DNA from: Nitratireductor basaltis
GTDB lineage: Bacteria > Pseudomonadota > Alphaproteobacteria > Rhizobiales > Rhizobiaceae
Direction: 5' to 3'
Length of the DNA: 64,000 nt
Assembly (NCBI RefSeq): GCF_000733725.1
Contig: NZ_JMQM01000001.1
Location: 1,426,001 to 1,490,000 of the forward strand
Part shown: in pieces, positions 49,451 to 58,820 of the stretch
Layout: each line of letters opens with the position of its first letter
Position numbering within the stretch: the stretch's first letter is position 1
The notes under the pieces: model-generated
Seen by the model: only the letters and a program-made list of their open reading frames with translations
The model's database searches: none
Told to the model about the DNA's origin: nothing
Made by a program: the position numbers and the translations under genes

Positions 49451-50737
49451 TTATCCGGCCTTGGCCAGCGCCTGTTCCAGATCGGCAATGATGTCGTCGG
49501 CGTTCTCGATGCCAATGGAAAGACGGATCACGTCATTTCCCGCACCTGCAGCTTCGCGCTGTTCCTCGGTGAGCTGGCGGTGGGTGGTGGATGCCGGGTG
49601 GATAACGAGCGACTTGGTGTCGCCGATATTGGCCAGGTGGGAGAAGAGCTCGACACCTTCGACGAATTTCACGCCGGCCTCGAAGCCGCCCTTAAGACCG
49701 AAGGTGAAGACCGCACCTGCGCCCTTGGGCGAGTATTTCTTCATGAGGTCGTGGTTCGGATCATCCTCCAGGCCGGGGTAGGACACCCAGGCAACGCTTG
49801 GCTGATCCTTCAGCCACTTGGCGACCTTCAGCGCGTTGTCGCAATGACGCTGCATGCGCAGCGGCAGCGTCTCGATGCCGGTCAAGAGCATGAAGGCATT
49901 GAAGGGCGAGATCGCCGGGCCGAAGTCACGCAGGCCAAGAACGCGGGCTGCAATGGCGAAGGCGAAATTCCCGAAAGTCTCATGCAATTTCACGCCACCA
50001 TATTCCGGACGCGGTTCGGAAAGCATGGGATAGTTGCCGGATTTCGACCAGTCGAAAGTGCCGCCATCGACCAGAATACCGCCCATGGAATTGCCGTGGC
50101 CGCCCATGAATTTGGTAAGCGAATGTACCACGATATCGGCGCCGTGCTCGATCGGGCGCACGAGATAGGGCGAAGCCATGGTGTTGTCGACGATCAGCGG
50201 CAGGCCGTGCTTCTTCGCCACGGCGGAAATCGCATCGATATCCACAAAAGTGCCGCCGGGATTGGCCAAGCTTTCGACGAAGATCGCGCGGGTACGCTCG
50301 TCGATCTGGCTTTCGAAGCTCGACATGTCCTGCGGGTCGGCCCAGCGCACCTGCCAGTCGAAATTCTTGAAGGCATGGCCGAACTGGTTGATCGAACCAC
50401 CGTAAAGGCGCTTGGCGGCGATGAAATTATCACCCGACTGCATCAGATTGTGGAAGACAAGAAGCTGTGCGCCGTGGCCGGAGGCGGTTGCCAGGGCCGC
50501 CGTGCCGCCCTCAAGGGCTGCGACACGCTCTTCCAGAACCGCCTGGGTCGGATTCATGATGCGGGTGTAGATATTGCCGAAAGCCTTCAGCCCGAAGAGC
50601 GAAGCCGCGTGTTCCACATCGTCGAATACATAGGAGCTTGTCTGGTAGATAGGCGTCGCGCGAGCGCCGGTGGTGGGATCAGGTGCCGCACCTGCATGAA
50701 CGGCGAGAGTTTCAAAACCGGGCGTGCGGTCACTCAT
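49451..50737 (-). CDS. metY: O-acetylhomoserine sulfhydrylase (aminocarboxypropyltransferase)
   Basis: A 428-residue PLP enzyme of the Cys/Met metabolism family that makes homocysteine (or methionine) from O-acetylhomoserine and sulfide (or methanethiol). PLP Lys is K209 in [36 protein letters not shown] (about 56-78) and [13 protein letters not shown] are MetY-type. Start at 50737 is set by the AAGGAGG ribosome site. A perfect hairpin lies just before that site. I looked for a SAM-II riboswitch in the leader and do not see one. Confidence 0.94.
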   Translation of the reverse strand: MSDRTPGFETLAVHAGAAPDPTTGARATPIYQTSSYVFDDVEHAASLFGLKAFGNIYTRIMNPTQAVLEERVAALEGGTAALATASGHGAQLLVFHNLMQSGDNFIAAKRLYGGSINQFGHAFKNFDWQVRWADPQDMSSFESQIDERTRAIFVESLANPGGTFVDIDAISAVAKKHGLPLIVDNTMASPYLVRPIEHGADIVVHSLTKFMGGHGNSMGGILVDGGTFDWSKSGNYPMLSEPRPEYGGVKLHETFGNFAFAIAARVLGLRDFGPAISPFNAFMLLTGIETLPLRMQRHCDNALKVAKWLKDQPSVAWVSYPGLEDDPNHDLMKKYSPKGAGAVFTFGLKGGFEAGVKFVEGVELFSHLANIGDTKSLVIHPASTTHRQLTEEQREAAGAGNDVIRLSIGIENADDIIADLEQALAKAG

Positions 50738-50761
50738 GATACATCCTCCTTGGGAACAATT

Positions 50762-50786
50762 CGCGGCCATCAATACAGAGGCCGCG
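50762..50786 (-). promoter_or_regulatory. leader hairpin in front of the metY ribosome site
   Basis: CGCGGCC (50762-50768) and GGCCGCG (50780-50786) with an 11-base loop, 11 bases before the AAGGAGG of metY. Could influence initiation; not recognised as a known riboswitch. Confidence 0.4.
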
Positions 50787-50823
50787 GGCACAGGCAAAGA
50801 AGATTTGTCCAATTTCCGGTGGC

Positions 50824-50848
50824 CCGGCGAAACAACCTTGCTCGCCGG
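50824..50848 (-). terminator. hairpin after the CoA-binding protein gene
   Basis: CCGGCGA (50824-50830) and TCGCCGG (50842-50848) with an 11-base loop, 15 bases after the stop of the upstream gene. No T tract; possibly a weak terminator or stabiliser. Confidence 0.4.
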
Positions 50849-50863
50849 AACTGCGACAAGCGG

Positions 50864-51385
50864 CTAGCGCTGGCGGAGGCCGAAGCTCTGGAAGCCCTTG
50901 CGCAGCAACGGCTTCTTCGACGAAATGACGCGGCTGTTGATGCCATTCCAGCCGATCTCGCCCGAAAGCCGCGCATATTCGATCTTCGGGCAACGATCCA
51001 TCACCACCTGAATGCCGGCCTCTTCCAGCCGTGCAGCCGAAGCATCGTCACGCACGGACAATTGCATCCAGACGACTTTCGGCAGCGGATCGAGTGCGAG
51101 CACTTCCTCGGCGATACCGGGAACGGCACTCGAGGCGCGGAAGATGTCGATCATGTCGATCGGCTCGGGAATGTCGGCAAGGCTGGCAAAGGTCGGCGCA
51201 CCCGCGATTTCGCCGCCTGCATGTCCCGGATTGACGGGAAAAACCGTGTAGCCCTTGTCGATCATGTATTTGGTGACAAAGAAACTCGGCCGCACATCCT
51301 TGGGCGAAGCACCGACAACCGCGATCGACCTCACGCTTCGCAGGATCGAACCGATATAGCTGTCGGAATAGTTATCGTGGTTCAT
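50864..51385 (-). CDS. CoA-binding domain protein (YccU-like)
   Basis: A 173-residue Rossmann-fold protein of the CoA_binding_2 family. RSIAVVGASPKDVRPSFFVTKYMIDKGYTVFPVNP (key pieces VVGASPKDVRPS about 23-34 and YTVFPVNPGHAGGEI about 46-60) and VVWMQLSVRDDASAARLEEAGI are typical; the late VMDRCPKIEYARL is the conserved C-terminal motif. Function of the family is not established. It lies between an enoyl-CoA hydratase-like gene (seven bases after its start direction) and metY, all on one strand, so the three are likely one transcription unit. Confidence 0.88.
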   Translation of the reverse strand: MNHDNYSDSYIGSILRSVRSIAVVGASPKDVRPSFFVTKYMIDKGYTVFPVNPGHAGGEIAGAPTFASLADIPEPIDMIDIFRASSAVPGIAEEVLALDPLPKVVWMQLSVRDDASAARLEEAGIQVVMDRCPKIEYARLSGEIGWNGINSRVISSKKPLLRKGFQSFGLRQR

Positions 51386-51392
51386 AAGGCTT

Positions 51393-52214
51393 CTACTCGC
51401 CTTTCCATTCGGGCTTGCGCTTCTCGAGGAAAGCGCCGATGCCCTCTTCCGCGTCGCGGGCCAGCATGTTTTCGACCATCACGCGGGCGGTGTATTCATA
51501 AGCCTCGCCCAAGCCCATCTCCGCCTGCTCGTAGAATGCTTCCTTCCCGATCTTGAGTGTCAATGGTGATTTGGAAGCAATGGTCTGCGCGAATTTCATC
51601 GCAGTTTGATTCACCTCGTCGGGCGCGACGACACGGTTGACGAGACCGAAGGCCCGGGCGGTCTCAGCGTCGATCATCTCGCCGGTGAGCAGCATTTCCA
51701 TGGCCTGTTTTCGCGAGACATTGCGGGAGAGCGCGACCATGGGCGTGGAGCAGAACAGGCCGATATTGACGCCTGGCGTGGCAAAGCGCGCGCCGGTTCC
51801 CGCCACCGCCAGATCGCAGGAGGCGACCAACTGGCAACCGGCTGCCGTCGCGACACCGCCAACTGCGGCAATGACTGGCTTGGGATGGCGCACGATGGTC
51901 TGCATGAGCTTCGAACAAAGGCCCATGGTGCGCGCGAAGAATTCGCGACCGCGATCCTCATCCGCGCGATGCGCAGTCATCTCCTTCAGGTCGTGACCGG
52001 CACAAAAGACCTTGCCTTCATGCGTTATGATGATGGCACGCACCGCGTCGTTGCCGCGCGCCCTTTCCAAGGCACCGAGCAGAGCTTCCATCATGGCGAT
52101 CGAGAGCGCATTGGCGGGTGGATTTTTGAGGGTGAGGATGAGTGTGGCATCCTCCTGCCGCGCCTCGACAAGGCTGATGGCTTTACCTGATAGGGTTTCG
52201 GCAAGCTGGGCCAT
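51393..52214 (-). CDS. enoyl-CoA hydratase/isomerase family protein, atypical active site (ECHDC3-like)
   Basis: A 273-residue crotonase-fold protein. Oxyanion-hole segments are present (VFCAGHDLKEM and GGVATAAGCQLVASCDLAVA). The two glutamates that activate water in true enoyl-CoA hydratases are replaced: the position in GGCEL is Gln (GCQL) and the second lies in TPGVNIGLF, where Asn stands. It is therefore unlikely to be a classical hydratase and resembles the ECHDC3 group. NPPANALSIAMMEALLGAL marks the N-terminus. Start at 52214 is set by GGAGGAG. It stops seven bases before the CoA-binding gene begins, suggesting joint function. Confidence 0.85.
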   Translation of the reverse strand: MAQLAETLSGKAISLVEARQEDATLILTLKNPPANALSIAMMEALLGALERARGNDAVRAIIITHEGKVFCAGHDLKEMTAHRADEDRGREFFARTMGLCSKLMQTIVRHPKPVIAAVGGVATAAGCQLVASCDLAVAGTGARFATPGVNIGLFCSTPMVALSRNVSRKQAMEMLLTGEMIDAETARAFGLVNRVVAPDEVNQTAMKFAQTIASKSPLTLKIGKEAFYEQAEMGLGEAYEYTARVMVENMLARDAEEGIGAFLEKRKPEWKGE

Positions 52215-52346
52215 TGGCTTCTCCTCCTCCAAAGCTCGCGCGAAGGCTAGCACGGCCCGCACACCGGTTTACAGGGCGAGCAATGCTCTTTTCTTGGCAC
52301 AGCCGCAGTGCCAGAATTGAGCGAGCGCGAGTGGAGGAGACAGCGG

Positions 52347-52802
52347 ATGGATCAGAAGGTCAGGCAAGGCGGTTCATTGACGCCGGTGATGAATGCCGAG
52401 GAGGTCAATGCCTATCTCAGCGAGGTCTATCCGCAGCTCAACGAACAATCCGAATATCGCGCCGTGGATGTGTGGCCTGGCGGCTGTCTGGTGCGGCTGG
52501 AGGCTTCGGAAAAGCATCTGCGCCCGGGCGGCACGGTCTCCGGCCCTTCCCTTTTCACCCTTGCCGATATTGGCGGTTATGTCTGCGCGCTCTCGCATAT
52601 CGGGCGCAAGGCGCTGACGGTGACCACCAATCTCAACATCAATTTCATGCGGAAAGCGCCAGCAGGTGACATTGATGGCCGATGCTCGATCCTGAAGCTG
52701 GGGCGCAGCCTGATGGTGTTCGATGTGGCCATTTCCGTTTCGGGACGCGATGACCTGGTGGCCCACGCAACCGGCACTTACGCGATTCCGCCTCAAAAAT
52801 AG
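52347..52802 (+). CDS. PaaI family acyl-CoA thioesterase
   Basis: A 151-residue hotdog-fold protein. LRPGGTVSGPSLFTLADIGGYVCAL (about 66-90), with the acidic residue of the helix in ADIGGY, and LTVTTNLNINFMRKAPAGDIDGRCSI are typical of PaaI/YbgC-like thioesterases, which hydrolyse short or aromatic acyl-CoAs. Start at 52347 (MDQKVRQGG) has GGAGGA eight bases upstream; a longer in-frame start at 52308 lacks one. Divergent from the enoyl-CoA hydratase-like gene, with which it may share a role in acyl-CoA turnover. Confidence 0.88.
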   Translation: MDQKVRQGGSLTPVMNAEEVNAYLSEVYPQLNEQSEYRAVDVWPGGCLVRLEASEKHLRPGGTVSGPSLFTLADIGGYVCALSHIGRKALTVTTNLNINFMRKAPAGDIDGRCSILKLGRSLMVFDVAISVSGRDDLVAHATGTYAIPPQK

Positions 52803-52877
52803 TGTGGTATTATTTTACCTCTTTTCTAGTTGGTTGTTTTTGTTGATTGTTTTTGATGCCGGGTCGTTTTTCGTGAA

Positions 52878-52906
52878 TTGACTTGCTCGCTCCCGCTCTC
52901 TATAAG
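52878..52906 (+). promoter_or_regulatory. sigma-70 promoter of rplM-rpsI
   Basis: TTGACT (52878-52883), 17 bases, TATAAG (52901-52906). Near-consensus, as expected for a ribosomal protein operon. The leader of about 110 bases could hold an L13 autoregulatory site, but I cannot define one. Confidence 0.85.
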
Positions 52907-53022
52907 CCGCGCAGACTTCGGGTCCTGCATCTGGGGTTCATTCGAGGGCCCTTGGGTCATCGGTTGAAGCAACAAGAAACGCTCGAGCCACAAGGTTCGG
53001 GTCCAAGAGATTGGAAAACATC

Positions 53023-53496
53023 ATGAAAACCTTCTCGCAGAAGCCTGCGGAGGTGGAGAAGAAGTGGGTGCTGATCGACGCGGAAGGTCTCGTCGTCGGT
53101 CGTCTCGCCTCCATCGTCGCCAACCGCCTGCGCGGCAAGCACAAGCCTACCTTCACGCCTCACGTCGACGACGGTGACAATGTCATTATCATCAATGCCG
53201 ACAAGGTCGTGCTGACGGGCCGCAAATACGACAACAAGAAGTATTACTGGCACACCGGTCATCCCGGCGGCATCAAGGAGCGCACGGCGCGCGACATTCT
53301 CGAAGGCCGCTTCCCGGAGCGCGTTGTCGAGAAGGCCATCGAGCGCATGATCCCGCGCGGCCCGCTTGGCCGTCGTCAGATGAAGAATCTGCGCGTTTAC
53401 GCAGGTGCCGATCATCCGCACACCGCACAGCAGCCCGAGAAGCTCGACGTGGCTTCGCTGAGCAAGAAGAATGTAAGGGTCAAGGTCTATGGCTGA
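53023..53496 (+). CDS. rplM: 50S ribosomal protein L13
   Basis: A 157-residue uL13. [43 protein letters not shown] and the [20 protein letters not shown] segment are diagnostic, as is the late [23 protein letters not shown] at 53023 has GGAA eight bases upstream. It overlaps rpsI by eight bases, giving coupled production of two ribosomal proteins in the usual rplM-rpsI pair. Confidence 0.98.
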   Translation: MKTFSQKPAEVEKKWVLIDAEGLVVGRLASIVANRLRGKHKPTFTPHVDDGDNVIIINADKVVLTGRKYDNKKYYWHTGHPGGIKERTARDILEGRFPERVVEKAIERMIPRGPLGRRQMKNLRVYAGADHPHTAQQPEKLDVASLSKKNVRVKVYG

Positions 53497-53974
53497 AATC
53501 AACTCGCTCCAGGATCTGGGGGCAGCAACGCAGGCAGCCCAGACCGAAACTGAATCCGCACCGGTGCATGTCCAGAAGCTCGACGCTCAGGGCCGCGCCT
53601 ATGCCACCGGCAAGCGCAAGAACGCAATTGCTCGCGTTTGGGTGAAGCCGGGCTCCGGCAAGATCACCGTGAACGGCAAGGAATTTGCTGCCTATTTCGC
53701 ACGTCCGGTTCTGCAGATGATCCTGCAGCAGCCGATCGTTGCAGCCAACCGCAACGGCCAGTACGACATCGTCGCCACCGTTGTCGGCGGCGGTCTTTCC
53801 GGTCAGGCCGGTGCCGTTCGTCACGGCATCTCCAAGGCCCTCACCTATTACGAGCCGGAGCTTCGCCCGGTCCTGAAGAAGGGTGGCTTCCTGACCCGCG
53901 ACAGCCGTGTGGTCGAGCGTAAGAAGTACGGCCGCGCCAAGGCACGTCGTTCCTTCCAGTTCTCCAAGCGCTAA
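53489..53974 (+). CDS. rpsI: 30S ribosomal protein S9
   Basis: A 161-residue uS9 with an N-terminal extension of about 35 residues (normal in alphaproteobacteria), then [26 protein letters not shown] and the C-terminal [27 protein letters not shown] tail whose final residues contact P-site tRNA (ends RRSFQFSKR). Starts inside the last codons of rplM. A strong terminator follows. Confidence 0.98.
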   Translation: MAEINSLQDLGAATQAAQTETESAPVHVQKLDAQGRAYATGKRKNAIARVWVKPGSGKITVNGKEFAAYFARPVLQMILQQPIVAANRNGQYDIVATVVGGGLSGQAGAVRHGISKALTYYEPELRPVLKKGGFLTRDSRVVERKKYGRAKARRSFQFSKR

Positions 53975-54002
53975 GCGTTGCGGAAAACTCTGCAGTTTCG
54001 AG

Positions 54003-54031
54003 AAAGCGGGCCTTCGGGTCCGCTTTTTTTG
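54003..54031 (+). terminator. rho-independent terminator after rpsI
   Basis: AAAGCGGGCC (54003-54012), TTCG loop, GGTCCGCTTT then further T residues (seven T in all). A GNRA/UUCG-type stable tetraloop adds strength. Confidence 0.92.
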
Positions 54032-54049
54032 TTTGCGGTCTGGCCCGGA

Positions 54050-55141
54050 TCATTCAGCGGGAGAGGAAGACCTTGCACCAGCCGCGCCGCTGATCCGGCT
54101 TCCCCAGCGCATGACCAGCTTGCGACCGGGATTTTCCACCACATGGAAGAGCACGGCGGACGCAATGATGGTTGCGGGTATGGCAAGGGCTGCCATGAAC
54201 CACTCGACGCCCGGATAGGGCGGAAGGTAGCCGATGACGAGCTTGACCAGGAAATGAATGATGTAGACGTGGATGAGATAGACCGAATATGACCAGTCGC
54301 CGAGACGGCGAAGCCATTCCACATTCCTGCTGAATGCTCCCAATGCGCCGGCCACGATCATTGCAGCCGGCAGCCCCCACAACAGAGAGCGCCAGTCGGG
54401 AGCGACTGGTGCAGATTGCAACACGATCCATGCGATACCGGCCAGAAGCAGAGGCAGGGCGATAACCACAGACAGTGGCCTGCGCTTGAATGCCAGGTGA
54501 TAGACGAGGATGCCGAGTGCAAATTCCAGGATGATCGGGTCGAGATAAAAGCGGGCAAGCAGGGCACCGCTGTCCACCGCCAGTCCGAGCCCGACCAACA
54601 ATGTCAGCATCCCGATCACGCTGAAGAGCGTTCGGTCCTCGAAAAAGCGCAGTGAAATCAACACCAGGAGATAGAAAAACATCTCGTAGTTGAGCGTCCA
54701 ACCCAGAATGAGGATCGGCGCGTTGCGCCCTCCCCCACTGTCAAAGGGCAGAAAGAAAAGGGAAGTGACCAGGTGCAGCGGGTCGGCGGTCGTGCTGTTG
54801 AGGAGATGAGGGGCAACCAGCGCAACCGCGAACAGCAGCAGGGTCAGCAGATAATAGAGCGGAGCAATGCGAGCGATGCGACGGAGCATGAAGCGATCTG
54901 CGGGATCGGGACGCTCGGCTGCAACCATCGCCATGATGAAGCCACTCAAGACGAAAAAGATGTCGACGCCCACCGCACCCTTGGAAAATGAGATTGCAGC
55001 TCTCGTCTCGTCCTGTAGTGCCAGCGCGAGATGATAGAAGACAACGAGAAATGCTGCGCCGGCACGCAGATACTGCACCGCGTGGATCGTGGGTGTCTCG
55101 CCCACGCCTGGATTAACCGGTGGATTACTGTTGGGCTTCAA
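54050..55141 (-). CDS. acyltransferase family 3 (OafA/YrhL-like) membrane protein
   Basis: A 363-residue membrane acyltransferase with about ten transmembrane segments that likely O-acetylates a surface polysaccharide or other envelope glycan. VQYLRAGAAFLVVFYHLALAL (family motif R-x10-H, about 23-43), VGVDIFFVLSGFIMA (about 57-71) and RFMLRRIARIAPLYYLLTL are diagnostic; the late GDWSYSVYLIHVYI holds the conserved His. Start codon appears to be TTG at 55141 with a poor ribosome site, so the N-terminus is uncertain. It converges on rpsI and is divergent from the agmatinase gene. Confidence 0.88.
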   Translation of the reverse strand: MKPNSNPPVNPGVGETPTIHAVQYLRAGAAFLVVFYHLALALQDETRAAISFSKGAVGVDIFFVLSGFIMAMVAAERPDPADRFMLRRIARIAPLYYLLTLLLFAVALVAPHLLNSTTADPLHLVTSLFFLPFDSGGGRNAPILILGWTLNYEMFFYLLVLISLRFFEDRTLFSVIGMLTLLVGLGLAVDSGALLARFYLDPIILEFALGILVYHLAFKRRPLSVVIALPLLLAGIAWIVLQSAPVAPDWRSLLWGLPAAMIVAGALGAFSRNVEWLRRLGDWSYSVYLIHVYIIHFLVKLVIGYLPPYPGVEWFMAALAIPATIIASAVLFHVVENPGRKLVMRWGSRISGAAGARSSSPAE

Positions 55142-55314
55142 AGGACTCTACTTCCACTGCATTCTGTGCCTAATCTGGCGCGTTTGGGGGCCGGCTGTGT
55201 TGCACACCGGCCGCGACACAAGCAAAACAGTCTACGCGCCAAATCCCTAACGATTGGCTTTAATGCATCTGCATGGCATTCGGCCTGCTGGAACAATGTA
55301 ACGGAGCGCGGATC

Positions 55315-56262
55315 ATGCCCTCGCAGTCCATCGACAACGCCTTCACAGCTCGCAATCTGACTGGTGCAGCGAGCGACCCGACCTATGCGGGCGCGCTTTC
55401 CTTCATGCGTCGCAAATTTTCCAAGACGCTTAAAGACGCTGAAGCCGTAGTGTGGGGGCTGCCGTTTGATTCCGCCGTCTCCAACCGCCCCGGCTCGCGC
55501 TTCGGTCCGCAGGCCATTCGCCGCGCATCGGCCATCTTCGACAATGACCCGCAATATCCGTTTCATCGGGATCTTTTCGAGGATCTTGCGGTGATCGACT
55601 ATGGCGACTGCCTCTTCGATTACGGTTATCCGCAGCGCGCGCATGGACAAATCCGGCGCGAGGCGGACAAGATTTTGCGTTCCGGTGCCTTCCTCCTTTC
55701 GCTGGGAGGAGATCATTCCGTCACCTGGCCGCTTTTGCAGGCGCACAAGGAAAAGCACGGCAAGCTGGCGCTGATCCAGTTCGACGCTCATCAGGACACC
55801 TGGCCCGATGACGGCAAGCGCGTGGATCATGGCTCATTCGTGTTGCGTGCGGTTCGCGAGGATGTGATCGACGCCGACCGCTCCATCCAGATCGGCATCC
55901 GTACCCATGCGCCGGAAGATTGCGGCATCCGCATCATCCACGGCTATGACGTGGAAGAGATGCGTGCGCAGGAAATCGCCGACCAGATCATCGCCCATTT
56001 GGGCGACGTGCCAGCCTATGTCACCTTCGATATCGACTGCCTTGATCCCGCCTATGCTCCGGGCACGGGAACGCCGGTCGCTGGCGGGCCCTCTTCGGCA
56101 AAGATCCTGTCGGTCCTGCGCAAGCTTGGGGCGGTGAACATGGTTGGCGCTGATATCGTGGAAGTGGCACCGGCCTATGACCATTCGGATATCACGGCGA
56201 TTGCGGGCGCATCCGTTGCTCAGCACTATCTCGGCCTTCTTGCGGAAAAGAAGGCTCGATAA
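55315..56262 (+). CDS. speB: agmatinase (ureohydrolase family)
   Basis: A 315-residue ureohydrolase that would hydrolyse agmatine to putrescine and urea. Manganese ligands are visible in LSLGGDHSVTWP (about 124-135), IQFDAHQDTWPDDGKRVDHGSF (about 155-176) and FDIDCLDPAYAPGTGTP (about 239-255). WGLPFDSAVSNRPGSRFGPQAIRRAS is typical of SpeB. ATG at 55315 has GGAG eight bases upstream. Other guanidino substrates are possible in this family. It is followed by argC on the same strand (91 bases), an order common in rhizobia after rplM-rpsI. Confidence 0.9.
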   Translation: MPSQSIDNAFTARNLTGAASDPTYAGALSFMRRKFSKTLKDAEAVVWGLPFDSAVSNRPGSRFGPQAIRRASAIFDNDPQYPFHRDLFEDLAVIDYGDCLFDYGYPQRAHGQIRREADKILRSGAFLLSLGGDHSVTWPLLQAHKEKHGKLALIQFDAHQDTWPDDGKRVDHGSFVLRAVREDVIDADRSIQIGIRTHAPEDCGIRIIHGYDVEEMRAQEIADQIIAHLGDVPAYVTFDIDCLDPAYAPGTGTPVAGGPSSAKILSVLRKLGAVNMVGADIVEVAPAYDHSDITAIAGASVAQHYLGLLAEKKAR

Positions 56263-56353
56263 CGTCTTCGCGAACCGATTCAGCACCTTGATGGATTGAT
56301 TCCGCTTTGCGCTTCATCCATCTGATTTCAGACTCTTTTCTTTGGCTTGAGAC

Positions 56354-57286
56354 ATGACTGCAAAAATCTTCATCGACGGCGAACACGGCACCACCGGACT
56401 TCAGATCCGCTCGCGGCTCGAAGGACGCAAGGATATCGAGATCATTTCGGTGCCGGTGGAGCGCCGCAAGGACAAGGATGCGCGCGCGGAATATCTGGAC
56501 AAGGCGGACATCGCGATCCTGTGCCTGCCCGATGATGCCGCGCGTGAGAGCGTTTCGCTCATCCCTAATGACACGACCCGCGTGATCGATGCCTCGACCG
56601 CCCATCGCGTTGCCGATGGCTGGACCTATGGCTTTGCGGAGATGGACGAGGAACAGGCCAAGGCCATTGCTGCAGCACGCTTCGTCGCCAATCCCGGTTG
56701 CTGGCCGCAGGGACCGATCGCGATGCTTCGCCCGCTCCTGAAGGCCGGGCTCCTGCCCAATGATTTCCCCGTCACGATCAATGGCGTCACCGGCTACTCC
56801 GGCGGCGGGCGTCAGATGATGGAGGACTATGAGGCAAAGGGAGATGCCGCACCGCGCTACCTGCCCTATGGCCTGACGCTCAATCACAAGCATCTGCCCG
56901 AGATCAGGACCTATACGGGCCTGGATCACGACGTGATCATGCAGCCGGTGATCGGCAATTTCGCGCAAGGCATGCTGACGGCGATCCCGCTACAGCTCGG
57001 CCAGCTCGACAATGCGCCAACGGGCAAGGACATCCATGCAGCGCTCGAGGCGCATTATACCCGGCTGGAAAACAGTGTCGTTGAGGTCGCACCTCTCGAA
57101 GAGCTGGAGCGCTCACCTGCCCTTGACCCGCAGTCGCTCAACGACACGAACCATATGCGCATCCATGTCTTTGCCAATGACGCGCGCAAACAGGCGGTTC
57201 TGATCGCCGTCTACGACAACCTCGGAAAGGGTGCCTCGGGTGCTGCCGTTCAGAACATGGACCTGATGCTTGGCCGTATAGGCTGA
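56354..57286 (+). CDS. argC: N-acetyl-gamma-glutamyl-phosphate reductase (type 2)
   Basis: A 310-residue NADP-dependent reductase of arginine biosynthesis, converting N-acetylglutamyl-5-phosphate to the semialdehyde. Catalytic Cys C116 in ANPGCWPQGPIAML; the N-terminus KIFIDGEHGTTGLQIRSRL and VTGYSGGGRQMMEDYEAKG are features of the shorter ArgC type 2. Length fits that group (about 310 against 345 for type 1). Not linked here to other arg genes. Confidence 0.95.
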   Translation: MTAKIFIDGEHGTTGLQIRSRLEGRKDIEIISVPVERRKDKDARAEYLDKADIAILCLPDDAARESVSLIPNDTTRVIDASTAHRVADGWTYGFAEMDEEQAKAIAAARFVANPGCWPQGPIAMLRPLLKAGLLPNDFPVTINGVTGYSGGGRQMMEDYEAKGDAAPRYLPYGLTLNHKHLPEIRTYTGLDHDVIMQPVIGNFAQGMLTAIPLQLGQLDNAPTGKDIHAALEAHYTRLENSVVEVAPLEELERSPALDPQSLNDTNHMRIHVFANDARKQAVLIAVYDNLGKGASGAAVQNMDLMLGRIG

Positions 57287-57290
57287 GCCG

Positions 57291-58385
57291 TCAGGACCGT
57301 GTCACGACCGCGTGCTCGGGCGGATATGCGCCCTTGCATGCACGCCAATGGGCAGCGGCGAAGCCGAGCACGACCAGCGCCATGCCCTGATGCACCAGTG
57401 CCCAGCCGAGCGGCACGACCATCACCAGCGTGACGATGCCGACAAGGGCCTGCGCGACCACCAGCAGCGCCAGAACCATCGCGCGGCGGGCATGGGTGGA
57501 GCCCGCTTCGGCAGACCAGGCCTGATAGACATGGATCAGTGCCAGAGCCAGCACTGTATAGGCGCCGATGCGGTGGATGAACTGCACCGTCTTCGGGTTC
57601 TCGAACAGATTGATCCAGAAAGGTGACTGGACGAACAGACCGCCCGGCACCATCGCACCATCCATCAGCGGCCAGGTGTTGTAGGTGAAACCCGCATCCA
57701 GCCCTGCCACGAGCCCGCCGAGATAGATCTGGACGAGTACGGCCACGATCATCCAGCCTGCGAATTTGCGCGTGCCATCGCCGGACGTGCCACCTGAATG
57801 CGGTGCAAGCCCGCGCGCGATCACCATCGCCACGAGGAATATCAGGCAGGCGATGGTGAGGTGCGTTGCGAGCCGATACTGGCTGACATCGACACGGTCC
57901 ACCAGTCCGGAAGCCACCATCCACCAGCCAACTGCGCCCTGTAGCCCGCCGAGTGCCAGAAGCCCCACGAGCTTCGGCTTGAGGTGATTTTCCAATCGCC
58001 CCGTCAGCCAGAAGAATGCCAGCGGCAGCGCGAAGACGAAGCCCACGCCGCGCGCCAGGAAGCGATGCGCCCATTCCCACCAGAAGATGGTCTTGAACTC
58101 GTCCAGGCTCATGCCCTTGTTGATCTGCTGGTATTCGGGAATCTGGCGGTATTTTTCGAACTCTTCCTGCCATTCCGCACCGCTCAGCGGCGGAATTACG
58201 CCGTGAATCGGCTTCCATTCGGTGATCGACAGGCCGGAGTCGGTCAAGCGGGTTGCGCCGCCGACGACAACCAGCGCGAAGATCATGACGAGGACCACAT
58301 AGAGCCACGACCTGACAAGAAACCGGTTCCTTTCGGCCTTCATCACTTCTTCGGCTGGTCCTGAAGTCATTTCCATGCTTGCCAT
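57291..58385 (-). CDS. ctaA: heme A synthase
   Basis: A 364-residue, eight-helix membrane enzyme that oxidises the C8 methyl group of heme O to give heme A for cytochrome aa3 oxidases. [28 protein letters not shown] (seen as [18 protein letters not shown], about 42-59), the heme-ligand histidines in [14 protein letters not shown] and ATHLTIACL, and in the second half [10 protein letters not shown] and VHQGMALVV are present. The type 2 CtaA form of alphaproteobacteria. It converges closely with argC (four bases between the stops). Confidence 0.95.
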   Translation of the reverse strand: MASMEMTSGPAEEVMKAERNRFLVRSWLYVVLVMIFALVVVGGATRLTDSGLSITEWKPIHGVIPPLSGAEWQEEFEKYRQIPEYQQINKGMSLDEFKTIFWWEWAHRFLARGVGFVFALPLAFFWLTGRLENHLKPKLVGLLALGGLQGAVGWWMVASGLVDRVDVSQYRLATHLTIACLIFLVAMVIARGLAPHSGGTSGDGTRKFAGWMIVAVLVQIYLGGLVAGLDAGFTYNTWPLMDGAMVPGGLFVQSPFWINLFENPKTVQFIHRIGAYTVLALALIHVYQAWSAEAGSTHARRAMVLALLVVAQALVGIVTLVMVVPLGWALVHQGMALVVLGFAAAHWRACKGAYPPEHAVVTRS

Positions 58386-58432
58386 GACGTGCGCTCGTCC
58401 CCTGCTTGCCTGCCGGTTTATTGAACCAGTGG

Positions 58433-58448
58433 CCTTACGTACGCAAGG
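58433..58448. repeat. near-palindrome upstream of ctaA
   Basis: CCTTACGTACGCAAGG, symmetric except for one pair, 48 bases before the ctaA start. Possible regulator site; nothing else supports it. Confidence 0.3.
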
Positions 58449-58539
58449 TTACAGGTAGCGTGACATGCAGTCGCGGTTGCGAATGGTTCAAATTCATATC
58501 ATAGGAACCTCACCGCAAGAGTAGAAAGGGTCCGGCACC

Positions 58540-58758
58540 TTGCCCGTAAGGCTGAAGAAATTCATTGGCATGATCGCGCTGATCGCGCTCGTTGTACTCT
58601 ACGCACTGATCTCGACGGCATTCGCGGTCGCCGTTCTCGCCGACAAGAGCGCCTGGACGCATCTGGCTTTCTACCTGGTCAGTGGCCTCATGTGGATCTT
58701 GCCGGCCATGTGGATCATCAAGTGGATGGAGACTTCCAAACGTCGCGAGAGCGAATAG
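58540..58758 (+). CDS. DUF2842 family small membrane protein
   Basis: A 72-residue protein with two transmembrane segments (about residues 9-32 and 41-62) and a basic start (MPVRLKKFIG, read from TTG). DUF2842 proteins of this size are common in rhizobia, with the conserved late WILPAMWIIKWM. A ribosome site AAGGG lies nine bases before the TTG; no ATG start would keep the conserved N-terminus. Function unknown. Confidence 0.8.
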   Translation: MPVRLKKFIGMIALIALVVLYALISTAFAVAVLADKSAWTHLAFYLVSGLMWILPAMWIIKWMETSKRRESE

Positions 58759-58820
58759 GAAGGCTTGTTCATTTTTCGCTGCTATGATCGCCCGCACAAT
58801 CGTGGTCGGGGGCATTGGTG

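Noticed and set aside
50738-50863. SAM-II riboswitch upstream of metY
   Set aside because: The conserved pseudoknot core sequence could not be found in the leader on the correct strand.
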